Shown here in pieces: positions 1 to 6,211 of a DNA stretch of 8,031 nt. Position numbers and translations under genes: made by a program. How positions within the stretch are numbered: position 1 is the first letter of the stretch; each line of letters begins with the position of its first letter. Below the pieces are notes generated by a model. It was not told where the DNA came from. It saw only the letters and a list, made by a program, of their open reading frames with translations, and did no database searches. The DNA is from DASQHM01 sp035632095 (lineage in GTDB: Bacteria > Pseudomonadota > Alphaproteobacteria > Ferrovibrionales > Ferrovibrionaceae): assembly GCA_035632095.1 (NCBI GenBank), contig DASQHM010000084.1, positions 1 through 8,031 on the forward strand. Direction: 5' to 3'.

Positions 1-1925
1 ACGCCGGCGGCGCGAAGGCGCTTTTCGTCTTCCGGCGGAATGATACCGCCGACCACGACCGGCACCGCGCCAAGCCCCAAGCCGCGCATGCGATCTAGAA
101 CCTCGCCCGCCAGCGCCACATGGCTGCCGGACAGGATCGACAGGCCGACCAGATGCACGCCTTCTTCGAGCGCGCCGGCGACGATCTGCTCCGGCGTCAG
201 ACGGATTCCCTCGTAAACCACTTCCATACCGCTGTCGCGCGCTTTCACGGCGATCTGCTCGGCGCCGTTGGAATGGCCGTCGAGACCGGGCTTGCCAACC
301 AGAATCTTGATCGGGCGTCCGAGGCGGCGCGCGAGCTGCGTCACGCGGCTGCGGACCTCCTGCATGCGGCCTGCATCCGAAATGCTCGGCGCGGCGCCGA
401 CGCCGGTCGGCGCGCGATATTCGCCGAAGACGCGACGGAGCGTCTCGCCCCATTCGCCGGTGGTGACACCGGCCTTGGCGCAGGCGATCGACGCCGGCAT
501 CAGATTGCGGCCCTCGGATGCGGCCGCCTTCAGCTCGCCAAGGGTGCGGCGCACGGCGACCTCGTCCCGTTGCGCCCGCCAGGCGTTGAGGCGGGCGATC
601 TGCTCGCTCTCGGCGCTATCGTCGACTGAAAGAATGGCATCGCCCGCGGATGCGGTGAGCGGCGACGGCGCCGTATCGGTGAACATATTGACGCCGACTA
701 CCGGCAGCGCGCCGGCCTCGATGGCGGCGATGCGGCGGGTGTTGCTCTCGACCAGCGCCTGTTTCATGTAGCCGGATTCGATGGCCGCGGCGGCGCCGCC
801 CATGGCCTCGATGCGCGCGAGTTCGTCCTTGGCGGCGGCGCAAAGCTCACTCACCTTGGCGTCGACTACGTGCGAGCCGTTGAAGATGTCGGCGTAGTCG
901 AGCAAGTCCGTCTCGTAGGCGACGATCTGCTGCAAGCGCAGCGACCATTGCTGATCCCAGGGGCGCGGCAGGCCGAGCGCTTCGTTCCAGGCTGGCAATT
1001 GCACGGCGCGGGCGCGCGCGTCTTTCGACAGCACCACCGCCAGCATTTCGAGCAGGATGCGATAGACGTTGTTCTCCGGCTGCTGTTCGGTGAGGCCGAG
1101 GCTGTTCACCTGCACGCCGTAGCGGAACAGCCGGTGCTTCGGATCGGTGACCCCGTAGCGCTTGGCGCAGATCTCGTCCCACAGCTGCACGAAGGCGCGC
1201 ATCTTGCACATCTCGGTGATGAAGCGCACGCCCGCGTTGACGAAGAAACTGATGCGGCCCACTACCTGCGACAGCTCCGCCGGTGCCACTTGTCCGCCGC
1301 CTTTAAGCTGATCGAGCGACGCGCAGGCGATGGCCAGCGCGAAGGCGAGTTCCTGCACCGGCGTCGCGCCCGCCTCCTGCAAGTGGTAGGAGCAGACGTT
1401 GATCGGATTCCATTTCGGCATTTCGCGCGCCGTGTAGGCAATCACGTCGCCGCTCACGCGCAGGCTCGGCCCGGGCGGAAAGATATAGGTGCCGCGCGAC
1501 AGGTACTCTTTCAGGATGTCGTTTTGCACCGTGCCTTGCAGCGCCGCCGGCGACGCGCCCTGTTCCTCGGCCACGGCTATATAGAGGGCCAGCAGCCAGG
1601 GCGCCGTGGCGTTGATGGTCATCGAGGTGTTCATCTTCGCGAGCGGAATGGCGTCGAACAGGGTCCGCATGTCGCCGAGATGGCCGATCGGGACGCCGAC
1701 CTTGCCGACCTCGCCCTTGGCCAGACCATGATCGGCGTCGTAGCCGGTCTGGGTCGGCAGGTCGAAGGCGACCGAAAGCCCGGTCTGGCCCCGGCCGAGG
1801 TTGGTGCGATAGAGGGCGTTCGAGGCGGCGGCCGAACTATGGCCGGAATAGGTGCGGAACAGCCAGGGCTTATCGCGCTGCAGCGAAGCCGGATTCGGGC
1901 TAGGGCCTTGTTCCACCTTGGCCAT
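1..1925 (-). CDS. ecm: Ethylmalonyl-CoA mutase (MeaA-type, adenosylcobalamin-dependent), C-terminus cut by window edge
   Basis: The enzyme converts (2R)-ethylmalonyl-CoA to (2S)-methylsuccinyl-CoA in the cytoplasm by a coenzyme B12 radical rearrangement in the ethylmalonyl-CoA pathway. The visible 641 residues start MAKVEQGPSPNPASLQRDKP. The N-terminal two thirds is the mutase TIM barrel, with the stretches GLSVAFDLPTQTGYD, GHLGDMRTLFD, NTSMTINATAPWLLALY and NSLGLTEQQPENNVYR. These match MeaA/Ecm proteins closely; methylmalonyl-CoA mutase has different residues there (for example SIYDM in place of HLGDM, from memory). The C-terminal B12 domain has the base-off motif D549-G-H551-S-N-G, then LSILSGSH and VVVGGI. 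Family members are about 650-690 residues, so only the last few tens are missing. The ATG is well supported: an in-frame TAG lies five codons upstream (1938-1940), and a weak purine-rich AGAAAGAA precedes it. It is divergent from ccr, whose product is its upstream substrate source. Other acyl-CoA mutases are possible but much less likely. Confidence 0.96.
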   Translation of the reverse strand, partial: MAKVEQGPSPNPASLQRDKPWLFRTYSGHSSAAASNALYRTNLGRGQTGLSVAFDLPTQTGYDADHGLAKGEVGKVGVPIGHLGDMRTLFDAIPLAKMNTSMTINATAPWLLALYIAVAEEQGASPAALQGTVQNDILKEYLSRGTYIFPPGPSLRVSGDVIAYTAREMPKWNPINVCSYHLQEAGATPVQELAFALAIACASLDQLKGGGQVAPAELSQVVGRISFFVNAGVRFITEMCKMRAFVQLWDEICAKRYGVTDPKHRLFRYGVQVNSLGLTEQQPENNVYRILLEMLAVVLSKDARARAVQLPAWNEALGLPRPWDQQWSLRLQQIVAYETDLLDYADIFNGSHVVDAKVSELCAAAKDELARIEAMGGAAAAIESGYMKQALVESNTRRIAAIEAGALPVVGVNMFTDTAPSPLTASAGDAILSVDDSAESEQIARLNAWRAQRDEVAVRRTLGELKAAASEGRNLMPASIACAKAGVTTGEWGETLRRVFGEYRAPTGVGAAPSISDAGRMQEVRSRVTQLARRLGRPIKILVGKPGLDGHSNGAEQIAVKARDSGMEVVYEGIRLTPEQIVAGALEEGVHLVGLSILSGSHVALAGEVLDRMRGLGLGAVPVVVGGIIPPEDEKRLRAAG

Positions 1926-1973
1926 GTAAGATTCTTTCTACGAATTAACCAATCGGCGTGCGAAAATTACGTA

Positions 1974-2001
1974 TTGATTCACCTGACCGAAATATCATAA
2001 C
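1974..2001 (+). promoter_or_regulatory. Candidate sigma-70-like promoter for ccr
   Basis: TTGATT (1974-1979) and CATAAC (1996-2001) are separated by 16 bp. Each matches four of six consensus positions. It would give a transcript starting near 2008, with a leader of about 110 nt before the ccr ATG. The near-palindrome at 2004-2020 would then cover the start site. This is a weak match in an AT-rich stretch and is only a candidate. Confidence 0.3.
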
Positions 2002-2003
2002 CA

Positions 2004-2020
2004 TTGTTGCGACGCAAAAA
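2004..2020. promoter_or_regulatory. 17-bp near-palindrome, candidate operator between ecm and ccr
   Basis: TTGTTGCGACGCAAAAA has a perfect core of TTGCG-A-CGCAA (2007-2017) and extends outward with one mismatched pair (2006/2018) followed by two more matched pairs. Seven of eight pairs match around a single central base. The position between two divergent, co-functional genes is where a dimeric repressor or activator would bind. The protein that binds is unknown; nothing in the window encodes a regulator. Confidence 0.4.
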
Positions 2021-2055
2021 GAATTGGCGCTAGCTTGAGTGCAGTGCGACGCGGC

Positions 2056-2073
2056 CGGGAGCTTAAGCCCCCG
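2056..2073. repeat. 18-bp imperfect palindrome in the presumed ccr leader
   Basis: CGGGAGCTTAAGCCCCCG is symmetric about TT|AA with one mismatched pair (A2060/C2069). As RNA it could fold into a short hairpin with a UUAA loop, about 45 nt before the ccr start. As DNA it could be a second protein site. GC-rich short palindromes are common by chance, so the functional claim is weak. Confidence 0.3.
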
Positions 2074-2104
2074 TCCGCCGTTTGAGCAAGTGCAGAGCCA
2101 GCTT

Positions 2105-2110
2105 GAGGAG
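2105..2110 (+). promoter_or_regulatory. Shine-Dalgarno sequence fixing the ccr start
   Basis: GAGGAG ends six bases before the ATG at 2117. The reading frame is open back to a GTG at 2039, but the extra 26 residues would not look like Ccr and that GTG has no comparable ribosome site, so the ATG at 2117 is the better start. Confidence 0.8.
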
Positions 2111-2116
2111 CTCCCC

Positions 2117-3421
2117 ATGGCAAGCCGCGACGCCGCCTTGGCCAAAGCCGAAGCCACCCCCGCCGGTCCCGGTCCGAAGGACTTGTACGAGGTCGGCGAG
2201 ATCCCGCCCCTCGGCCATGTGCCGAAACAGATGTACGGCTGGGTCATCCGCCGCGACCGGCACGGCCCGCCCGAGCAATCCATGCAGCTTGAGGTGGTCG
2301 AGACGCCTGACATCGACGCCGACGAGGTGCTGATCCTGGTGATGGCTGCGGGCGTGAATTACAACGGCGTCTGGGCTGGCCTCGGCGTGCCGATCTCGCC
2401 CTTCGACGTGCATCGCGCGCCCTACCACGTGGCCGGATCGGATGCGGCCGGCGTGGTGTGGAAGGTCGGTCGCCGCGTGAAGCGCTGGAAGGTCGGCGAC
2501 GAAGTGGTGGTTCACTGCAATCAGGACGACGGCGACGACGAGGAGTGCAACGGCGGCGATCCGATGTTCTCGCCGAGCCAGCGCATCTGGGGCTACGAGA
2601 CGCCGGACGGATCCTTCGCGCAATTCGCCAAGGTGCAGGCGCGCCAGCTCATGCACCGGCCGAAGCACCTGACCTGGGAAGAGAGCGCCTGCTACACGCT
2701 GACGCTCGCCACCTCCTATCGCATGCTGTTCGGCCACCGCCCGCATATTCTCCGCCCCGGCCACAACGTGCTGGTGTGGGGTGCGGCCGGCGGCATCGGC
2801 TCCATGGCGGTGCAGCTCATCGCGGTATCGGGCGCCAACGCCATCGGCGTGATCTCGGACGATTCCAAGCGCGACTTCGTCATGTCCCTCGGCGCCAAGG
2901 GCGTCATCAACCGCAACAAGTTCGACTGCTGGGGCCAGCTGCCGCCGGTGCTCGACGCGGCGGCGTACGGCGAGTACATGAAGAAGTGCCGCGCCTTCGG
3001 CAAGGCGATCTGGGACATCACCGGCAAGGGCAACGACGTCGACTTCGTGTTCGAGCATCCCGGCGAGCAGACCTTCCCGGTTTCGTGCTTCCTGGTGAAG
3101 CGCGGCGGCATGGTGGTGTTCTGCGCCGGCACCACCGGCTACAACCTGACCATGGACGCGCGTTTCGTATGGATGCGCCAGAAACGCATCCAGGGCAGCC
3201 ATTTCGCCAACCTGCTGCAGGCGGCCCAGGCGAACCAGCTGGTCATCGAGCGCCGCATCGATCCCTGCATGTCAGAAGTGTTCCCCTGGGTGGACATCCC
3301 CCGCGCCCACACGAAGATGTGGAAGAACCTGCACAAGCCGGGCAACATGGCCGTGCTGGTCTCGGCCAAGGTGCCGGGACTACGCACCATCGAGGACGCG
3401 ATCGAGGCCGGCAACGGCTGA
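2117..3421 (+). CDS. ccr: Crotonyl-CoA carboxylase/reductase
   Basis: This cytoplasmic enzyme uses NADPH and CO2 to turn crotonyl-CoA into (2S)-ethylmalonyl-CoA, the committed step of the ethylmalonyl-CoA pathway. The 434-residue product is a full-length zinc-independent medium-chain dehydrogenase/reductase. It has the Ccr landmarks DLYEVGEIPPLGHVPKQMYG near the N-terminus, HCNQDDGDDEECNGGDP, GYETPDGSFAQF, the nucleotide-binding glycines VWGAAGGIGS (about 220-229), FEHPGEQTFPVS and GSHFANLLQA. The residues reported to hold CO2 in the Kitasatospora enzyme appear to be present: N81 in NYNG, E161 after Y160 in GYET (Tyr where Kitasatospora has Phe), and H362 in GSHFAN. It could be confused with a simple crotonyl-CoA reductase, but the length and these residues support carboxylation. 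It lies divergent from ecm and 53 bp upstream of mcd, with which it is probably co-transcribed. Confidence 0.97.
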   Translation: MASRDAALAKAEATPAGPGPKDLYEVGEIPPLGHVPKQMYGWVIRRDRHGPPEQSMQLEVVETPDIDADEVLILVMAAGVNYNGVWAGLGVPISPFDVHRAPYHVAGSDAAGVVWKVGRRVKRWKVGDEVVVHCNQDDGDDEECNGGDPMFSPSQRIWGYETPDGSFAQFAKVQARQLMHRPKHLTWEESACYTLTLATSYRMLFGHRPHILRPGHNVLVWGAAGGIGSMAVQLIAVSGANAIGVISDDSKRDFVMSLGAKGVINRNKFDCWGQLPPVLDAAAYGEYMKKCRAFGKAIWDITGKGNDVDFVFEHPGEQTFPVSCFLVKRGGMVVFCAGTTGYNLTMDARFVWMRQKRIQGSHFANLLQAAQANQLVIERRIDPCMSEVFPWVDIPRAHTKMWKNLHKPGNMAVLVSAKVPGLRTIEDAIEAGNG

Positions 3422-3474
3422 ACACTGCGGCAGTCTCGGTGTAGTCTCGCCGTAGCGTTGCAAAGGCCGAAGCC

Positions 3475-5184
3475 ATGACTGCCACCCATTCGCATGACCA
3501 TGCGCATGCCCACCACGCGCATGCGCTCGAACCGAAACGCCTGCTGGCGCTGACCGGCCAGGCGGCCGATGCCGCCGAGGGCCTGCTCGCGAGCGCGACC
3601 GCCTCCGTGGCGACGCGGGTGCGCGGCGGCGACGGCCGCATCGATGCGGAGCTGTTGGAGCGCGAACAATTCAGCGTGCACGGCCTCGCTTGGGTCGCGA
3701 CTTACGTTGCGGCGCTCCGGCAATTGCACGGTTGGGCCGAGCGTTTGCACGGCGAAGGCAGCCTCGGCGAATTGGAATCGCTGATCGTGCAGGCCGGTTT
3801 CGGCGAATACGTGGCCCAGCTCATGGGCGGCGTGCCCATGAGCCAGGGCGAGACCTGCCGCACCTCCGACCTCGGGCTCAGTGCGGAGGCGCTGGAAGCG
3901 TTCAGCGTTCCGGCGGTGATCGGCCTGATGGGCCACGGCAATACGCCCTCCGTGCGCCAGCGCATTGCCGAGCTGATCGCCGACGGTATTTCCACCGGCA
4001 ATTTCGGCGCGCTCGGCCTCGACGAGACGCTCGCCCTGATCCGCGATCAATTCCACAAATTCGCCGAAGCGGAAGTGATTCCGCACGCCCACGGCTGGCA
4101 CCTCAATGACGAGTTCATTCCGATGCCGGTGGTGCGGAAAATGGCCGAGCTCGGCGTGTTCGGCCTGACCGTTCCGGAAGCCTTCGGCGGCCATGGCCTC
4201 GGCAAGACGGCCATGTGCGTGGTCTCGGAGGAATTGAGCCGCGGCTATATCGGCGTCGGCTCGCTCGGCACCCGTTCGGAAATCGCCGCCGAACTCATAC
4301 TCGGCGGCGGGACCGAGCGGCAGAAGCAGAAATGGCTGCCGAAGATCGCGAGCGGCGAGGTGTTGCCGACCGCGGTGTTCACCGAACCCAACACCGGCTC
4401 GGACCTGGGCTCGCTCCGCACCCGCGCGGTCAAGGACGGCGACGTCTACAAGGTCTACGGCAACAAGACCTGGATCACCCACGCGGCGCGCACCGACGTG
4501 ATGACGTTGCTCGCGCGCACCGATACGAGCGAGCCCGGCTACAAGGGCCTTTCCATGTTTCTTGCCGAGAAGCCGCGCGGCACTGACCAGGATCCCTTCC
4601 CCGCGCCCGGCATGAGCGGCGGCGAGATCGAGGTGCTCGGCTATCGCGGCATGAAGGAATACGAACTCGGCTTCGACGGTTTCGAGGTCAAGTCCGAAAA
4701 CCTGCTGGGCGAGAAGGAGGGCAACGGCTTCAAGCAGCTCATGACCACCTTCGAGAGCGCCCGCATCCAGACCGCGGCGCGGGCGCTCGGCGTGGCGCAA
4801 TGCGCCATGGAACTGGGTCTGCGCTACGCGCTCGAACGCATCCAGTTCGGCAAGCCGATCTACAGCTTTCCCCGTGTCTCCGGCAAGCTCGCCTGGATGG
4901 CGGTGGAGATCATGATGGCGCGCCAACTCACGTATTATGCCGCGCGCGAAAAGGACCATGGCCGGCGCTGCGACCTGGAAGCCGGCATGGCCAAGCTGCT
5001 CGCCGCCCGCGTCGCCTGGGCCAACGCCGACAACGCGCTGCAAATCCACGGCGGCAACGGCTACGCCCAGGAATATCCGATCAGCCGCGTGCTCTGCGAC
5101 GCGCGCATCCTGAACATCTTCGAGGGTGCCGCCGAGATCCAGGCGCAGGTGATCGCGCGGCGGCTGCTGGACGCCGCGAACTAA
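3475..5184 (+). CDS. mcd: (2S)-methylsuccinyl-CoA dehydrogenase, acyl-CoA dehydrogenase family with N-terminal extension
   Basis: This FAD enzyme oxidises (2S)-methylsuccinyl-CoA to mesaconyl-CoA, the step after Ecm, and should pass electrons to an electron transfer flavoprotein. The 569-residue protein is longer than ordinary acyl-CoA dehydrogenases (about 380-400) because of an extension of about 180 residues, a trait of the Mcd family. The dehydrogenase fold starts near LDETLALIRDQFHKFAEAE. It contains the FAD/substrate signature FTEPNTGSDLGS (T303 to D310), RIQFGKPIYSFPRV, and QIHGGNGYAQEYP (from Q523). FEGAAEIQ carries E550 at the usual catalytic-base position. The first 17 residues are very histidine-rich (7 His between residues 5 and 16). 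AAAGG at 3462-3466, eight bases before the ATG, is a reasonable ribosome site. The gene follows ccr by 53 bp, with no terminator seen, so an operon is likely. General short-chain acyl-CoA dehydrogenase activity is the alternative, but context and length favour Mcd. Confidence 0.93.
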   Translation: MTATHSHDHAHAHHAHALEPKRLLALTGQAADAAEGLLASATASVATRVRGGDGRIDAELLEREQFSVHGLAWVATYVAALRQLHGWAERLHGEGSLGELESLIVQAGFGEYVAQLMGGVPMSQGETCRTSDLGLSAEALEAFSVPAVIGLMGHGNTPSVRQRIAELIADGISTGNFGALGLDETLALIRDQFHKFAEAEVIPHAHGWHLNDEFIPMPVVRKMAELGVFGLTVPEAFGGHGLGKTAMCVVSEELSRGYIGVGSLGTRSEIAAELILGGGTERQKQKWLPKIASGEVLPTAVFTEPNTGSDLGSLRTRAVKDGDVYKVYGNKTWITHAARTDVMTLLARTDTSEPGYKGLSMFLAEKPRGTDQDPFPAPGMSGGEIEVLGYRGMKEYELGFDGFEVKSENLLGEKEGNGFKQLMTTFESARIQTAARALGVAQCAMELGLRYALERIQFGKPIYSFPRVSGKLAWMAVEIMMARQLTYYAAREKDHGRRCDLEAGMAKLLAARVAWANADNALQIHGGNGYAQEYPISRVLCDARILNIFEGAAEIQAQVIARRLLDAAN

Positions 5185-5205
5185 GGTATCGTCGGGCGTG
5201 CTATC

Positions 5206-5412
5206 ATGCCCGGCATGTCCGGTTTCATGACTGCGGCCATCGTGATCGGCCTTGTTGCCGTGCTCGGCGTCCTGTTGACAGGCGTTGTCTCCATGCTGCG
5301 CGGCGGCGAGTGGAACCGGAAACACGGCAATCAGCTCATGCGCTGGCGGGTGATCCTGCAATTCGGCACCGTGATTCTGCTGCTGATTTTCTTTCTGCTC
5401 TACGGCCATTGA
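5206..5412 (+). CDS. Small twin-transmembrane protein, HIG1-domain-like
   Basis: The 68-residue product has two hydrophobic helices, about residues 7-31 and 47-67, joined by a basic polar loop (RGGEWNRKHGNQ). This is the twin-helix layout of the HIG1 family. Within and after the loop, R46-x-R48-x3-Q52 matches the core of the HIG1 'QRRQ' motif. Family members in mitochondria and some alphaproteobacteria associate with cytochrome c oxidase; what this one does is not shown by the sequence. It lies 21 bp after mcd and 8 bp before the adenosyltransferase gene, so it is probably translated from the same message. The start is uncertain: ATGs at 5206, 5215 and 5227 are all in frame and none has a clear Shine-Dalgarno; all would keep both helices. 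I recall similar small membrane proteins next to this adenosyltransferase and etfBA in rhizobial genomes. Confidence 0.82.
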   Translation: MPGMSGFMTAAIVIGLVAVLGVLLTGVVSMLRGGEWNRKHGNQLMRWRVILQFGTVILLLIFFLLYGH

Positions 5413-5420
5413 CGCGACAC

Positions 5421-5984
5421 ATGGTCAAACTCACCCGCATCTATACGCGCGGCGGCGACAAGGGCGAGACGTCGCTGACCGACGGCACGCGACTGCCGAA
5501 GCACGCGCTTAGAATTCAGGCCTATGGCAGCGTCGACGAAACCAACGCCGCAATCGGCCTGGCGCGGCTCCATACCAAGGGCGACGCCGACGCCATGCTG
5601 GCTCGCATTCAGAACGATCTGTTCGATCTCGGCGCCGACCTCAGTACGCCCGAAACCGACAAGCCGAAACATCCGCCGCTTCGCATCGCGCAAGCCCAAG
5701 TCGACCGTTTGGAGAAAGAGATCGACGCCATGAACGAGCGGCTCAAGCCGCTCAATTCCTTCGTGCTGCCGGGAGGCACGGCGGCCGCAGCGCACCTGCA
5801 TCTGGCGCGCACCGTCTGCCGCCGCACCGAACGCCTAATCGTTGCGCTGTCCCAAAGCGAATCAATCAATCCAGCCGCGGTTCGCTACATCAACCGGCTG
5901 TCCGATCATCTTTTCGTTCTGTCGCGCCGCGTCAATAAAGACGGCGTTAAGGATGTGCTCTGGGTGCCGGGGGCCAATCGCTGA
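5421..5984 (+). CDS. pduO: Cob(I)alamin/corrinoid adenosyltransferase, PduO (MMAB) type
   Basis: This cytoplasmic enzyme transfers the 5'-deoxyadenosyl group of ATP to cob(I)alamin, making the adenosylcobalamin used by Ecm and methylmalonyl-CoA mutase. The 187-residue length is typical. The N-terminal ATP-binding segment YTRGGDKGETSLTDG (Y8 onward) is followed by YGSVDETNAAIG. The active-site helix RTVCRRTER gives R130, R134, R135 and E137, equivalent to human MMAB R186, R190, R191 and E193. It ends with YINRLSDHLFVLSR. The family acts as a trimer. Databases sometimes label such proteins cobO, although CobO/CobA is an unrelated fold. It starts 8 bp after the small membrane gene without a strong ribosome site, which suggests translational coupling. 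The link to ecm is functional as well as positional: it supplies the mutase cofactor. Confidence 0.96.
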   Translation: MVKLTRIYTRGGDKGETSLTDGTRLPKHALRIQAYGSVDETNAAIGLARLHTKGDADAMLARIQNDLFDLGADLSTPETDKPKHPPLRIAQAQVDRLEKEIDAMNERLKPLNSFVLPGGTAAAAHLHLARTVCRRTERLIVALSQSESINPAAVRYINRLSDHLFVLSRRVNKDGVKDVLWVPGANR

Positions 5985-6007
5985 AAAGCCAATAAAATCG
6001 CGCTTTG

Positions 6008-6034
6008 GCGGCGCGAAATTTCCTTGCGCGCCGC
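6008..6034. repeat. 8-bp inverted repeat downstream of the adenosyltransferase gene
   Basis: GCGGCGCG (6008-6015) pairs perfectly with CGCGCCGC (6027-6034) around an 11-base loop, AAATTTCCTTG. It begins 24 bp after the adenosyltransferase stop and ends 13 bp before the etf promoter -35. It could end the upstream transcript, but neither strand has a downstream run of T, so a typical intrinsic terminator is not supported. A regulatory site is equally possible. Confidence 0.35.
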
Positions 6035-6047
6035 AGATTGCGATTCG

Positions 6048-6076
6048 TTGACAGTCAAACCCTGGGTCATTATTGT
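6048..6076 (+). promoter_or_regulatory. Sigma-70-like promoter for etfBA
   Basis: A perfect -35 TTGACA (6048-6053) and a -10 TATTGT (6071-6076, four of six) are separated by the ideal 17 bp. Transcription would start near 6083, leaving a leader of about 130 nt before etfB. It lies in a stretch less GC-rich than the genes around it, which supports the call. It implies that etfBA and the following dehydrogenase can be expressed separately from the ccr-mcd operon. Confidence 0.65.
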
Positions 6077-6082
6077 GCACCG

Positions 6083-6211
6083 CCGCATGACCACTTGATC
6101 GCTCCAAGGGGGGCAGGGTGGGCGGCGCGGCGGTTCACGCCGCGGGCGCGCCACAGCCGGCGGAAGGCGATGTCCTGCGGCTGAGGCTCGGCCTTTGGAG
6201 AGTTCCAGACC
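6083..6211 (+). promoter_or_regulatory. Structured GC-rich leader of etfB
   Basis: This presumed 5' untranslated region holds, in order: a G-rich tract (6108-6125, with runs of six, three, three and two G); a perfect 7-bp hairpin CGCGGCG/CGCCGCG with loop GTTCA (6126-6144); and a 6-bp hairpin (6179-6193, one G-U pair, 3-nt loop). The second hairpin is followed by TTT and the etfB ribosome site GGAGAG (6197-6202). I recognise no known riboswitch. Some of this folding is expected by chance in such GC-rich sequence. Confidence 0.35.

Larger units (their letters stand above)
1926..2116. promoter_or_regulatory. Divergent ecm/ccr intergenic regulatory region
   Basis: These 191 bp separate the start codons of two divergent pathway genes, so promoters for both must lie here unless one is read from further away. 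The half next to ecm (1926-2030) is clearly AT-richer than the surrounding genes, and the half next to ccr is GC-rich. It holds a candidate ccr promoter (1974-2001), a 17-bp near-palindrome (2004-2020) and an 18-bp imperfect palindrome in the presumed ccr leader (2056-2073). Two short direct repeats also occur: AGCTTGAG at 2032-2039 and 2100-2107, and AGTGCAG at 2038-2044 and 2089-2095. I found no convincing consensus promoter for ecm; TTGCGT inside the palindrome, read on the minus strand, could serve as a poor -35 with a GATATT-like -10 fifteen bases on. Confidence 0.8.

Noticed and set aside
870..2000. A 376-codon plus-strand frame opposite ecm.
   Set aside because: It is an antisense shadow of the ethylmalonyl-CoA mutase gene; it has no recognisable domain and runs into the AT-rich intergenic region.
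2039..2116. A GTG start at 2039 giving Ccr 26 more residues.
   Set aside because: The ATG at 2117 has a strong GAGGAG at six-base spacing and gives the normal family N-terminus; the extra residues do not look like Ccr.
2063..3202. A 379-codon minus-strand frame opposite ccr.
   Set aside because: Composition is that of a high-GC shadow frame and the plus strand is unambiguous Ccr.
3435..3453. Tandem-like AGTCTCG repeat (11-base period) in the ccr-mcd gap.
   Set aside because: Only two short copies in a 53-bp spacer, with no symmetry or promoter match; not enough to call a site.
3457..3464. GTTGCAAA just before mcd, similar to the TTTGCAAA half-sites I recall for ScfR-family regulators such as PccR.
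   Set aside because: It is a single, imperfect 8-bp copy without the spaced second half-site, so chance is the simpler explanation.
3139..5409. A 756-codon open frame on the minus strand across the whole mcd gene.
   Set aside because: The translation is low-complexity, rich in Ala, Gly, His, Arg and Glu, with no domain, as is typical of the antisense of a high-GC gene. The plus-strand Mcd explains the region fully.
4800..5420. Upstream extension of the adenosyltransferase frame, open back to 4800.
   Set aside because: This part overlaps mcd and the small membrane gene in another frame. The family N-terminus (VKLTRIYTRGGDKG) begins at the ATG at 5421.
6008..6034. Intrinsic terminator after the adenosyltransferase gene.
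   Set aside because: The stem is good, but neither strand has a T run after it and the loop is long, so I list it only as an inverted repeat.
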